From: Methylacidiphilum infernorum V4
Lineage (GTDB): Bacteria > Verrucomicrobiota > Verrucomicrobiia > Methylacidiphilales > Methylacidiphilaceae
Assembly: GCF_000019665.1 (NCBI RefSeq)
Contig: NC_010794.1
Coordinates: 1,674,001-1,738,000 of the forward strand
Direction: 5' to 3'
DNA: 64,000 nt
The notes below the pieces were generated by a model. That model made no database searches and was not told the origin of the DNA. It saw only the letters and a program-made list of their open reading frames with translations. The translations under genes were made by a program, and so were the position numbers. This document shows, one piece after another, positions 9,739 to 19,022 of the stretch (positions are counted from its first letter, which is position 1; every line of letters begins with the position of its first letter).

Positions 9739-10455
9739 TCATGAACTCCAGTGGAACGGTTCAGGCGGCATCGGGATAGTTTGGACATGCCAAGTTGCTT
9801 TTTGCTTTAGCAGCGAGAACTTCAAACAAACCCTGAATTCTTCACCCAAAGAAGGAGCATTGCGTCCAGCCCTCCAAATCGTATCTTGTGGGGTAGGATT
9901 GTGCCTTTCTTGCAACATGCCATTTGGAACAGCAGCCACAATGATACTCTTGAGAGTATGAACGCCACTTTTTTCCTCGTCGTAGTTGTATTTCACAAAC
10001 AGAGTTGTGGTCAAATATTTCTCGCCTCTCAAGGTAATCACCGTTGGCATTTTGCCTTGAACCTCTACCTCTTGCCCGGAACGAATTTGTTTAACAACCA
10101 TAGAGAGCTGCGATATCTGCAATGTTGCCGTGCCTCGTTCACTCATTTTCTCTGCTTTTGAATCCACAAAAAGGGCTTGCTTGATTGCGTAGTCTGGGTG
10201 AAACAAGTAACAAGCATGTTTGTAATCCACCTTACCAAACAAACGTTTGTCAATCCTGGGCATCCCCAGTCGATCTAGGGCCTCTCGCGTTATATCTTCG
10301 CCGATGTCCGAAACCAGATCGCCTTCTTCGCGGAAGATTTCAAGTGCCGTTTCTCTGTAGTCATAGATCGCCTGGACCACAAGCCACAGGGTCACTTTTT
10401 CGATTTCTTCAAGACGATCCAAATCATGCTGAAGGTCTTCAGGCTTTAGGAGCAT
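9739..10455 (-). CDS. SfiI-family type II restriction endonuclease
   Basis: About 238 residues from the ATG giving MLLKPEDLQHDLDRLEEIEK. This start lies 2 bp after the methyltransferase stop and has a purine-rich ribosome site (GGAGAGG). The whole protein follows the SfiI endonuclease as I recall it: EKVTLWLVVQAIYDY, EDITREALDR, the active-site parts KVDYK and FVDSKA (D...DxK of the PD-(D/E)XK fold), TLQISQLSM, TTTLFVKYNY, HTLKSIIVAAVPNG and RHNPTP. SfiI cuts GGCCNNNNNGGCC as a tetramer; the specificity of this homologue is not shown. An upstream-extended frame inside the methyltransferase gene is unlikely to be used. It is intact although its methyltransferase partner is frameshifted. Confidence 0.85.
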   Translation of the reverse strand: MLLKPEDLQHDLDRLEEIEKVTLWLVVQAIYDYRETALEIFREEGDLVSDIGEDITREALDRLGMPRIDKRLFGKVDYKHACYLFHPDYAIKQALFVDSKAEKMSERGTATLQISQLSMVVKQIRSGQEVEVQGKMPTVITLRGEKYLTTTLFVKYNYDEEKSGVHTLKSIIVAAVPNGMLQERHNPTPQDTIWRAGRNAPSLGEEFRVCLKFSLLKQKATWHVQTIPMPPEPFHWSS

Positions 10456-10457
10456 TG

Positions 10458-11502
10458 TCACCTCTCCGCAGGATTTTCCGCTGAAACTCTTTGGCGTGCC
10501 AAGTTCACATATTTTTCCAGGATTTCTATCCCGATGTACTGCCGATTTTCGCGAATGGCAGCTACTGCTGTTGTCCCGCTTCCCATAAAGCAATCAAGCA
10601 CAATATCACCAGGGTCAGTAAGTAATCGAATTACTCTGGTAGGTAATTCTACGGGGAACTTGGCTTCATGATCGTCATTCGCTCTTACAGAGGGAAAATA
10701 CCATACCCCCCTAGAACCCCAATTCTTCCATTCGTCGGCGGAGAGTCTTTTCCTGTCAAACTTGGTAATTCCCGGTTTCCAGAAGAAATACAAGTACTCA
10801 AACTCGTCTACGGACCGATAGGAGAGACTTGCCCACCGCGAGTTTTCCCAAGCAGCATCTTTCACCCAAACCCGACGATCATACGGATAAAACCCAGTAC
10901 TCAATGTCCACTCCTCTACAAGACCTCCAACAATCTTGATTCGAGTTTGTGACTCATATTTTCCACCTCGTATATTGTTGCCGTGAATGAAGTCGGCGGT
11001 CTATAGTTTGCTCGCTGCATCCAAGGAGTTTGGCTAGCTGATAACGGTTATAGTCAGGATGTTCAGCCATAGCTCTCAATACATCCTCTCTTGTAACAGG
11101 TGACCGCTTCCTGTTTACGGCTTCAGCTTGAATACGAGGTATAGACGGGTCCCTGAAGACCAAAATATCAGCTATATTGATAACTAAAAATCCTCCAGGT
11201 TTGATTATTGGGTAATGAAGGCGGATAACCGTTTTTAAGAGATTCTGCCAATCTTCAAACGACAAATGTGCCTCATATTTTTTCCCAAAGAAATAGGGTG
11301 GGGACCAAACGCTTAGAGCAATGCTATTAGGCTCTATTTGGGGCAGTAGCTGTCTAGCATCTCCCAAATAGATTTCGTTGGGACGCAAGTAATGAACCGG
11401 TTCATTTCCTTCGTCTTTCAAGTAGAGTTCACGGAATTTATCCTGCAAACCCTTAGGCAACCGGTCTATTCTGAATTCAGTTTCCTCAACCATACAGCTC
11501 AT
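10458..11502 (-). pseudogene. DNA methyltransferase (probably N4-cytosine) of the SfiI-like system, frameshifted
   Basis: Two adjoining minus-strand frames together encode one beta-type DNA methyltransferase of about 347 residues. The first part (MSCMVEETEF...) holds the catalytic SPPY motif in LSVWSPPYFFG, which favours N4-cytosine methylation, and an HTH-like stretch (YQLAKLLGCSEQTIDRRL). It ends RWKI at a TGA. One base less in the AAAA run at about 10974-10977 gives RWKYESQTRIKIVGGLVEEW and then TLSTGFYPYDRRVWVKD. That leads on to DCFMGSGTTAVAAI, the SAM-binding motif. The two halves lie in different frames, so as written the enzyme is truncated. A sequencing error in the homopolymer is possible. 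It is the first gene of the first integron cassette. Confidence 0.82.
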
Positions 11503-11580
11503 GGCTTACCTACGACTATGGCGAACCCATGTCCTAATTATACCCTCTCTCGGAGGAAATTGCTACTCTTCCGGAAAGCC

Positions 11581-11587
11581 GCCTAAC
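11581..11587 (-). other. Integron core site (attI-side boundary of the cassette array)
   Basis: On the minus strand the seven bases are GTTAGGC, a perfect GTTRRRY integron crossover core in the context TTACAA-GTTAGGC. It stands upstream of the first cassette and 113 bp from the ATG of the divergent integrase remnant, where attI is expected. No matching RYYYAAC and inverted arms were found next to it, which suits attI (a simple core) better than attC. Assignment rests on the short core and its position. Confidence 0.6.
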
Positions 11588-11700
11588 TTGTAATCATCTT
11601 GAGTTCCTATCTTATCTTGCGTGACTCTCTATTTTATGCTATGCCGTGAGCCACGCCGTTGACTCAAGACCTGTGGACCATATCATATCCCAGGGAGAAA

Positions 11701-12763
11701 ATGCTGTCAAAAGGGAAAAATCACGCCACAACAGAAAAAGTTGCCGACTGCCTCCGCGGGGCAATTCGCCTGTGCGGCTACTCCATCCGCACTGAGATAG
11801 CCTATCTCCATAGGTACGAATGCTTCATCCGCTTCCACAAACTGTGCCACCCCTCTACCATGGGCGAACCAGAGGTTGAAGCCTTCCTCACCCATCTCAC
11901 TGCCGTGGAGCAGGTCTCCGCTTCCACCCAAAACCAGGCCCTCTCCGCCCTTCTATTCCCCTACTAGGAAGTCCTCGGCATCCCATTGGGCGATGTGCAT
12001 GCCCACCGCGCCAGAAAAACCACCTATGTCCAGCCCTATCTCAGCCACGACGAATGCCTGCACATCCTGGCCCGATTGAACAGCACACCCTATCTCGTCG
12101 CCTGCTTCCTATATGACAGAGGCCTGTACCTCCTGGAAGTTTGTGCCTGCCCATCCAGGACCTCGACCTTGAGAATTCACTCGTTACCGTCCGCGATACC
12201 AAGTCCAACCGCGACCGCGTGACCTTCCTTCACGACTAGGAGCACTTCCGCCAACGCCTCCGTATCCACCTGGAACAGGTGCGCCGCCTCTACGACGCTT
12301 ACCCCGATGCCCAGGCCTCCATGTCCCCAGCCCTGGCCTGCAAGTATCCGGCAACCGATCGATCCTGAGCATGACAATATGTCTTCCCTGCGTGCAATAT
12401 CTCTGTGAACCCTTGTACCCTGGCGATTAAGCGGCATTACCTCCACTCCAGCGCCATTCAGAGGACCATTACCGCAGCTGTCCGTGCCGCCAGCATCTCC
12501 AAACGCGCCACTCCCACACCTCGAACTCTGCCTTTGCCCATCGGCTCAAGGAGGCCGGTTATCAGTTCGACGATATACAAAAGCTCATGGGACACGCCAA
12601 CATCCCCACCATGCAATATTATCTCGAAAGCCAGCTCCCTGCCTACAAGCACCTGCGCAGTCCTTTCTCCTCCAAACCCTGTGCTGCCTCATCCTCCCGG
12701 TCACGCAAGCAAGGATCGGAGCGTCTGCCGGTAATACCGCCGGAAGTCTCTGCTTACAGCTAG
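11701..12763 (+). pseudogene. intI: Integron integrase (IntI-type tyrosine recombinase), degenerate
   Basis: The frame opens with ATG after a good ribosome site (CAGGGAGAAA) and reads CLRGAIRLCGYSIRTEIAYL then HRYECFIRFHK and CHPSTMGEPEVEAFLTHL, very like the N-terminal part of IntI. After a TAG it continues YLSHDECLHILARLNS and FLYDRGLYLLEV. A second frame gives DLDLENSLVTVRDTKSNRDR and ALACKYPATDRS with three further stops. KYP lies where IntI proteins carry their extra domain. A third frame gives HTSNSAFAHRLKEAGYQFDD then IQKLMGHANIPTMQYYLES, matching the HxLRHSFA...LLGH...Y region, with HxLR degraded. At least two frameshifts and four stop codons make it inactive. It is GC-rich and diverges from the cassette array, as intI genes do. 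Confidence 0.88.
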
Positions 12764-12799
12764 GAGAACTGCACCGGGATGTGATCTCTATAGTTTTGC

Positions 12800-12916
12800 T
12801 ATGAGCTCATTATAGAAGCTGTCCAACACGCAGTCCGGTGTCTTATGCCATTCCTCCAGGGCTGCCAGGATGGAGGCTCGCTCTTCATCCGTTAGGTACA
12901 GTTTGTCAGGCATCAT
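12800..12916 (-). CDS. Possible short open frame of unknown function
   Basis: A minus-strand frame of 38 codons starting with two ATGs behind a GGGAGGTAG stretch. It begins MMPDKLYLTDEERASILAAL and continues EEW, which looks like an acidic helical protein. The later part is less protein-like; a single-base change of frame would give a longer alternative end. It lies in decayed sequence after the integrase remnant. No family was recognised, and it may be a broken gene. Confidence 0.22.
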
Positions 12917-13126
12917 CTACCTCCCTCTAAACAAACGGACCGTCCGCGCTTTGACGCGAGCAGCTTGATTTGGTACACATTCGATTGCCGAACGCTGCGA
13001 CCGTGCTAACCATAGCCGGGGGTGTTAACGCACCAGCCGGCCTTTTTATTTATGCCTCATTTTAGCACATCAATCGGGCGTGCACCATGTCGTCTCAGAA
13101 ACCCGCTTGAACCCGCCCCTTTGTAG

Positions 13127-13306
13127 CTAGGCTTTGGCGTCCTCAATTGCGTTCAGACGGTTATAATGCGGTCGCGTCTCGTGGAATATATAACCGTCAA
13201 ACTGGTCGCGCACCAACCCCACGAACTTTTCAACCCTCGGCGTCGGGAAGGCCTATAGCATATCGGCGGCCAGCTCTAGCCTCTCTACAGTGATGATGTA
13301 CTCCAT
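13127..13306 (-). pseudogene. Short decayed gene of unknown function
   Basis: A 59-codon minus-strand frame reads MEYIITVERLELAADML, a TAG, AFPTPRVEKFVGLVRDQFDG, then YIFHETRPHYNRLNAIEDAK. Apart from the stop it has the composition of a real protein, and the frame ends at TAG. Nothing in it points to a family. It sits at the end of the accessory island among other degraded genes, in the roughly 650-bp stretch between the integrase remnant and manC where I see no intact gene. Confidence 0.35.
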
Positions 13307-13421
13307 CGTGTTATCCTTCTTTCTGATGCTAAATTTTCACATGGTGATTCCTGCATAAACACGACAAACCGAGCAAATCCTGCTGCAAAAAGATCTACTA
13401 ACGAGTCAACTGTTCAAGCTC

Positions 13422-14498
13422 CTATTTAACCTCCGGAGGTAAAAAAGAATACAGTTTCTTTAATTCCTGCAATTTATCTTTTGGACAGACAAGAATAGCC
13501 TGGTCAGATTCAATAACGACAAGATCCTTGACGCCGCATAAAGCGATTAATTTGGAATTGGAGACAACAATGTTTTCTTCGGATTCATAAGCGCAAATTT
13601 TCCCTTTAACCTTGTTGCCTTTTTCGTCGCTTTCTAGATATGAAGCCGCTGATATCCAACTGCCGAGATCATCCCAATCGAATTTAGCTTCTATAGCAAA
13701 TATTTTATCGGTTTTTTCCATCAAGGCATAATCGATGGATATCCTGGGAAGCTCGATAAATTTATTTTTCCATCCGAAAGGATCCTTTAAATAATCAAGA
13801 ATGAATTGGTGGAACGCAGGAGCCCACCTAGAAGTTTCATCCAGGAATGTTTTAACCGACCATATGAATAAACCGGCATTCCACCCATAGTTTCCTTCCT
13901 TTACGTAGCTTTGCGCATATTCCATGGTCGGCTTTTCCACAAAGCGGACGACAGGAAAAAATTTTTCATCTTCCTTTAGAAAATAGCTTGATTTATCCAG
14001 TTTCAAGTAACCGAAGCCTGTAGACGGGTATCTTGGAGGAATAGAAAAGGCTACAATCCTCCGCTCCTCCTTGGCAAAGACAAAACAAGCACGGAGTTGG
14101 CGCTGGAATGCTTTTTTGTTCTCTATTTTACTATCCGCAGGCAGAAGAATAACAACGGCCTCTTCCGAATGCTTTGCCGCCATGGCTGCGGCTAAAGAAG
14201 CTGCAGCGGCGGTGTCCTTTTTTTCAGGCTCAGGAATGATTCTTTCGAGAGGAAAGCCGGGCACCGTCCTCTTGATCAAGGAGAGCTGGTGGCTATTGGT
14301 CAAAATGTAGAGATTGTCATCGGGAACCAAGCCCTTTACTCTCTCTATAGTTTCTTCAAGCAGGGTTTTCCCAGAAAAAAAAGGAATCAAGTGTTTTGGA
14401 GCATCGGCTCGGCTCATCGGCCAGAACCGTTCGCCACTGCCTCCAGCCAAGATAAAAACAAAACAATTATCCACGAATGCCCCGTGCTTTTTAAACAC
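13422..14498 (-). CDS. manC: Mannose-1-phosphate guanylyltransferase
   Basis: A 358-residue nucleotidyltransferase. The GTP-binding signature reads FILAGGSGERFWPMSR near the N-terminus, followed by LIPFFSGKTLLEETIERV, the metal and sugar region FVEKPTMEYAQSYV, YGWNAGLFIW, and IDYALMEKTDKIFAIEAKFDWDD. The enzyme converts mannose-1-phosphate and GTP to GDP-mannose for polysaccharide or glycan synthesis. It lacks the C-terminal isomerase domain of the bifunctional type. A separate type I phosphomannose isomerase lies at 24332-25273. It ends about 40 bp from the start of a secreted beta-helix gene on the same strand, which hints at a polysaccharide function for the pair. Confidence 0.93.
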   Translation of the reverse strand: MFKKHGAFVDNCFVFILAGGSGERFWPMSRADAPKHLIPFFSGKTLLEETIERVKGLVPDDNLYILTNSHQLSLIKRTVPGFPLERIIPEPEKKDTAAAASLAAAMAAKHSEEAVVILLPADSKIENKKAFQRQLRACFVFAKEERRIVAFSIPPRYPSTGFGYLKLDKSSYFLKEDEKFFPVVRFVEKPTMEYAQSYVKEGNYGWNAGLFIWSVKTFLDETSRWAPAFHQFILDYLKDPFGWKNKFIELPRISIDYALMEKTDKIFAIEAKFDWDDLGSWISAASYLESDEKGNKVKGKICAYESEENIVVSNSKLIALCGVKDLVVIESDQAILVCPKDKLQELKKLYSFLPPEVK

Positions 14499-14537
14499 AC
14501 AAAAGACAGCTCAATTCTTCCTGGCCGGACAAAAATG

Positions 14538-17126
14538 TCAATCTTTTATAACAATCTCTTTTTTTTCTTTGATCCTTAATGGCTCTTTAACATCAAAATA
14601 GAGGTTGCGCCTCACTACGGCTTGTCGGATCCCTCCTCCTATCTCTATACCCACCGGCCCATGTTCAAACCAATTATGATCTATGAGCAGATCTTTCCCC
14701 ACCACGGCCTGGGCGGAAGCACTCTCCCCGCCGTGGTCTATGCCCACAACAATCCTCTGTCCAAAGGCAAGGCGATTTGACCTCATCACTCCTCCCCGGA
14801 TCGTCTCGAAAGGGACCATCGTAGCACCCCCCATTTTCTGATCTATAAGAAATCCCAGCGTGCCAAAATCTGGGCTCTTTATCCTCGACCGCAAAAGCTC
14901 TCTATTCTCAACCAGAGGATAATTTACGGCCACGTCCAAAACATTGTTAAGCCATTGGATGAAATAGCCTCCTTGTGCGATTAATCCCTGGGATCGCCTC
15001 AGTTGATTACCATCGAATAGAACGTCGTAGGCAAAGCCACTTAAAGGGAAAAGAAACCGGCAATCCTGTGCCTGATTTTCGAAGAAAATCGACTTTCCTT
15101 CCCACTGATAAAAAAACAAAAGACTAGAAAAATCGGGAGGAACATCCCAAGGCCTGTCCACGCGGATAGCATTGGAATTTTGAGCGGTGACCTTTCGCAG
15201 TTGACCGGCTCCTTTACCCGAAACAACAAGGACATCTAGCCCCACAAGACCGGGAAGTACATTTTTTCCCAATATTTTCGTCTCCGATGCTTCAGAAGAC
15301 TCTACAGGGGCCGCGAATGGACTGCTCCAGGGAAGGAAATAAACCGCTATCTCTTTATTTAAAGGCAAGGAAGTTCCTTGATCAAGGGATAGTTTCCGTT
15401 CGCTATTGGCAATGACTTTCCTGGGTAGGGGTTCTTTATTGTCCTCCTCGACGATGAGTATCTGCTGGTCCACTAAAGAATCCTTGGCAAAATTTCCCTC
15501 TTTAAAAATAATCTCGGTTCCCGCGATAGTCGCTTTAAGAGGTTGAATCTTGGCTAAAGGATCGGTTTTTTTCTTCCCCATGGGAAAACCAAGATCGATA
15601 GACAAAGCCAGCCGACTGCCGCGGCCAAACTCAGAAAACTGGTTATGCGCAACATACATGAACCTCAAGGGGGCAAGCCTCCTGTAAACAGTCGATTCAT
15701 CCGAAAACCAGTTATCTTCGACAAATAGCCTTTCTCCGCCCATTTCGGTCCAACAAAAAGCGCCCATCGGGTTATAAAAACTATTTTGGGTGATCCTGCC
15801 GTTTTTTAAATGCACAGCCCTCTGCCTGCAGCCGATAATCTCACAGCCAGAAATCTCAACATTCTCAAGACTCCCTAGGGCGAGTGAAAAACCCACTCCA
15901 GGCACGCCCTCCAACCCCCATCGTAATATTTTCCACAAGGGGCCGTTGACAACAGAGCCATGGGGGTAGCCATAGAAAGGGAGAAATTGTATGCGGATAT
16001 TGCGCAAGAATACATCTGAAAGATCCTTAGAAAAAGGGATTTTTCCTTGAAAAACAAGGGATAAATCTTCCCAATCTTTAGCATTGCCTAAAAGTTCCTC
16101 GTCACCCAGGGCAGATCGATCGACCAGGACACGCTTGGCATTCCTAACCCTGATCGACAACTCTTCGAGGGCAAACTGTCCAGAAGAAAAAAGGGCAGCA
16201 GGAATGAAATCTTCCTCGCCATGGGGTTCATTTTCAGGCCAATTTAACCATGAGAAATCCGTTCCATCTCCTTCTATTAAAGTCTTTGGGGGAATGAAGA
16301 AACTCCCTCCTACCTTGTATGTTCCTGCTGGAATGTAGACTATCCCTCCCCCGTTGGACTCCGCCGCCTTCAAGACCTTCCGCAAAGCTTCTGAATCATC
16401 ACTTAGGCCGTCTCCTTTTGCCCCATATTCTTTAATATTGAAAATCTTGGATGGCCATGCCGTGGGATTAACAACCCGGAGCAGGAAGGCTTCACTCCAA
16501 CCGGATTGCCCTCCATGGCCGTTATGAATGAATAGATCGTATTCTCCCACGGGCAATGTTTCAGGGATTTTAACCCGGCAGCAGTATTTTTCGGCTTCAA
16601 GGGTTTCAAGAAATGTAGGTTGAGTCCCTTTTTTGGGAACAACCATGACCTTCAATTTTTGAACGTCTTCTGGAGATAAAAGAATATTGCGACCGATGAG
16701 ACACAACTCCGATCCTGGATAGGCTTCATCTTGTTTTAAGCCGGGAAGCAGCCTGCTTGGCTGGCACCATTCTATTTGCGGCCGATTGATCAAAAACCGA
16801 TTTTCGGCAATCTCTACTCCGAAGATTCCCGGGGGGAAAACGGCAGGAATCTCAAATTTTATAGACTGTTCAGATACCTGGATCGGGCTAAGTGAAACTT
16901 TTTTTTCATTGGGAAAAGAAAAAGGTACATAGCCGGTTTTAGGATCGTCGTCGGGGACGGACCAAAGCAATACCTCTTCTTTAGGAACAAACCCCCAACC
17001 ATAAACGATCACCCCATCAGCGGGTTCTACCGGCTCGGATACCCAGAAGGAGCTCGATTTCGAATAAGCAACAGAAGAAAACCACAAGAAACAATAAAAA
17101 GAAAAGAAATGAAAAAATATCTTCAA
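14538..17126 (-). CDS. Secreted right-handed beta-helix protein (pectate lyase superfamily)
   Basis: An 862-residue protein with a signal peptide (hydrophobic residues 3-20, ending SVAYSKSS). Residues of about 25-220 form two immunoglobulin-like or TIG-like segments. Then comes FNIKEYGAKGDGLSDDSEAL, the classical opening of Pectate_lyase_3 domains, followed by GGGIVYIPAGTYKVGG. Later repeats such as ENVEISGCEIIGCRQRAVHL, HNQF and DHNWFEHGPVGIEIGG suit a parallel beta-helix. It probably binds or cleaves an extracellular polysaccharide, or acts as an epimerase; the substrate is unknown. The protein is long and intact, with no sorting signal seen. It precedes manC on the same strand. Confidence 0.8.
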   Translation of the reverse strand: MKIFFHFFSFYCFLWFSSVAYSKSSSFWVSEPVEPADGVIVYGWGFVPKEEVLLWSVPDDDPKTGYVPFSFPNEKKVSLSPIQVSEQSIKFEIPAVFPPGIFGVEIAENRFLINRPQIEWCQPSRLLPGLKQDEAYPGSELCLIGRNILLSPEDVQKLKVMVVPKKGTQPTFLETLEAEKYCCRVKIPETLPVGEYDLFIHNGHGGQSGWSEAFLLRVVNPTAWPSKIFNIKEYGAKGDGLSDDSEALRKVLKAAESNGGGIVYIPAGTYKVGGSFFIPPKTLIEGDGTDFSWLNWPENEPHGEEDFIPAALFSSGQFALEELSIRVRNAKRVLVDRSALGDEELLGNAKDWEDLSLVFQGKIPFSKDLSDVFLRNIRIQFLPFYGYPHGSVVNGPLWKILRWGLEGVPGVGFSLALGSLENVEISGCEIIGCRQRAVHLKNGRITQNSFYNPMGAFCWTEMGGERLFVEDNWFSDESTVYRRLAPLRFMYVAHNQFSEFGRGSRLALSIDLGFPMGKKKTDPLAKIQPLKATIAGTEIIFKEGNFAKDSLVDQQILIVEEDNKEPLPRKVIANSERKLSLDQGTSLPLNKEIAVYFLPWSSPFAAPVESSEASETKILGKNVLPGLVGLDVLVVSGKGAGQLRKVTAQNSNAIRVDRPWDVPPDFSSLLFFYQWEGKSIFFENQAQDCRFLFPLSGFAYDVLFDGNQLRRSQGLIAQGGYFIQWLNNVLDVAVNYPLVENRELLRSRIKSPDFGTLGFLIDQKMGGATMVPFETIRGGVMRSNRLAFGQRIVVGIDHGGESASAQAVVGKDLLIDHNWFEHGPVGIEIGGGIRQAVVRRNLYFDVKEPLRIKEKKEIVIKD

Positions 17127-17273
17127 GTTTATCCCATCCTGCTTTCCGAATTATTCCCCTTTTATTTTTATAAGATCGACAACGATAAACAAGTGAATAC
17201 CTTGTAAAGAAATTGTCTCTTTTTTTCTACGGTGTTGAATTGCTTTTCATAATTGGGAAAATAATCTGCTATT

Positions 17274-18407
17274 ATGGAAAAAGCGGACTGTATCATTATT
17301 GGGGCAGGCATTGCCGGAGCAACGGCCGGGTTTCACCTTGCACAAAAGGGACTTTCCGTCATTATCTTGGAGAAAGAGGCTTGCCCGGGTTATCACTCCA
17401 CGGGAAGATCGGCGGTTTTTTACAGGGGTAGTCACGGGCTGCCCCTTGTCAGAGCCCTTACCCGTGCAAGTAAAAAGTTCTTCGAATCCCCGCCGGAGCC
17501 TTTTACTTATCCCCTTACTACTCCCCGAAATGCTTTATTTATTGCGAGAAGAGAAAAAAAAGAGCTTTTAGAAAAATGGTTTCTACAAAACCAAGCCCCT
17601 GAGCTTTCTCTTGAGAAAATCACCCCCGAAAAAGCCCTCGATATCGTTCCTATCTTGAAAAGGGAATCCGTGGAAGGGGGAGCCGTTCTTGAAACGGCCG
17701 GAAAGGATATCCATCAACCCGACCTCCTCAATGGATACCTCAAAGGAGTGGTCCAAAAAGGGGGGAAAATTTATTTCAATGCCCCGGTAAGAAATATTGA
17801 AAAGCAACAAGTATACTGGAGAGTGGAAGCCGGTAAAGAGCTTTTCGAGGGGAGAATCCTTGTCAATGCTGCGGGAGCCTGGGCCGATGAAATAGCCAAG
17901 TTAGCTTCCATACCCCCTCTAGGCATTATTCCCAAAAAAAGGACCGTGATTACGTTCGAGCCCCCTTCCCCTCTTTCCTTTTCCGATTGGCCTATGGTTA
18001 TCGAAATCGGCGAAGAATTTTATTTCAAACCCCACCACAATGAAATATTGGCCTCTCCAGCTGATCAAACTCCCTCCCTACCTTGTGATGCAAAGCCGAA
18101 CGAATCCGACTGCCTGCTGGCTCAAAAGAGGATAGAAAAGGCTACTACGCTTAAAATCCAAAAGATAAACAGGAAATGGGCGGGGCTCCGCTCTTTTGTC
18201 AAGGACGAGATTCCCGTCATCGGGTTTGATCCAGATAAAGCAGGTTTTTTCTGGGTAGCTGCACTCGGGGGTTCAGGTATAGAAACTTCACCCGCTGTTG
18301 GAGAAATATCATCATGCCTGGTTGTCGGTGAAGACCTTCCCGAGGCTTATTCTTCCCTCAACCTCGAAATCGAACGCTACTGGCCTAACCGTTTAAAAAA
18401 AGAATAA
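17274..18407 (+). CDS. FAD-dependent amine/amino-acid oxidoreductase (DAO family)
   Basis: A 377-residue flavoprotein. The N-terminus has the dinucleotide-binding motif CIIIGAGIAGATAGFHLAQK and an acidic strand end (IILEKE), followed by YHSTGRSAVFYRG. The C-terminal part contains WAGLRSFVKDEIPVIGFDP and FFWVAALGGSGIETSPAVGE, typical of DadA, glycine oxidase and D-amino acid dehydrogenase relatives. It probably oxidises a secondary or primary amine with FAD. The acceptor and substrate are not shown. It stands alone on the plus strand between two minus-strand groups, with a short AT-rich promoter region upstream. Confidence 0.82.
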   Translation: MEKADCIIIGAGIAGATAGFHLAQKGLSVIILEKEACPGYHSTGRSAVFYRGSHGLPLVRALTRASKKFFESPPEPFTYPLTTPRNALFIARREKKELLEKWFLQNQAPELSLEKITPEKALDIVPILKRESVEGGAVLETAGKDIHQPDLLNGYLKGVVQKGGKIYFNAPVRNIEKQQVYWRVEAGKELFEGRILVNAAGAWADEIAKLASIPPLGIIPKKRTVITFEPPSPLSFSDWPMVIEIGEEFYFKPHHNEILASPADQTPSLPCDAKPNESDCLLAQKRIEKATTLKIQKINRKWAGLRSFVKDEIPVIGFDPDKAGFFWVAALGGSGIETSPAVGEISSCLVVGEDLPEAYSSLNLEIERYWPNRLKKE

Positions 18408-18436
18408 GAATCGGGCTTCTGTGACTTATTTTCTTC

Positions 18437-19018
18437 TCAAGGATAAACTTTTGTCCCTAAAAGGGAGAGGAAAAGGGATAGCCACTTGGGATGAGCCGGC
18501 CAACCCGGAGCCGTAACAAGGTTCTTATCGAGGAGTGCATCCTCAAAATCCACCGAAACATACTCGGCCCCGCTCAAGTTTACCTCCGGCCCCACTGCAG
18601 GATAAGCCGTAAGCCGATAACCCGAAAGCACTTTTGCCGCCGTGAGCAACTGTATGCCATGACAGATGGCTGCTACGGGTTTTTTCTGCTCAAAAAAATG
18701 ACGGACCATTTCAATGACTTTTGGATAAAGGCGCAGATATTCCGGGGCACGGCCACCAGGGAGAACAAGGGCGTCGTATTCCGGGGCGGCCACTTTTTCA
18801 AAATCCGCATTCAAGACAAAAGAATGTCCCCTTTTTTCAGAATAGGTCTGTTCTGTCTCAAAATCATGAATGGCCGTAGCGATCTTCTGCCCTTTGGTTT
18901 TACCGGGACAGACGGCGTCCACCTTATGGCCTATTCCACAAAGAAACTGGAAGGGAACCATGACTTCGTAATCTTCGGCAAAATCTCCAACGATCATGAG
19001 AATCTTTTTTTCAGCCAT
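18437..19018 (-). CDS. DJ-1/PfpI family protein
   Basis: A 193-residue protein of the DJ-1/PfpI superfamily. The nucleophile elbow is AAICHGIQLLTAAKV, with the conserved Cys followed by His, and VLPGGRAPEYLRLYP supplies the glycine-rich loop. Members include intracellular proteases, glyoxalase III-type deglycases and stress proteins. The activity of this one cannot be told from sequence. It lies 4 bp after the frr stop on the same strand and is probably co-transcribed with frr and pyrH. Confidence 0.88.
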   Translation of the reverse strand: MAEKKILMIVGDFAEDYEVMVPFQFLCGIGHKVDAVCPGKTKGQKIATAIHDFETEQTYSEKRGHSFVLNADFEKVAAPEYDALVLPGGRAPEYLRLYPKVIEMVRHFFEQKKPVAAICHGIQLLTAAKVLSGYRLTAYPAVGPEVNLSGAEYVSVDFEDALLDKNLVTAPGWPAHPKWLSLFLSLLGTKVYP

Positions 19019-19022
19019 AGGA

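Noticed and set aside
10456-10593. A longer N-terminus for the SfiI-like endonuclease
   Set aside because: It lies inside the methyltransferase gene; the later ATG has a ribosome site, and the family starts close to the DLDRLEEIEK region.
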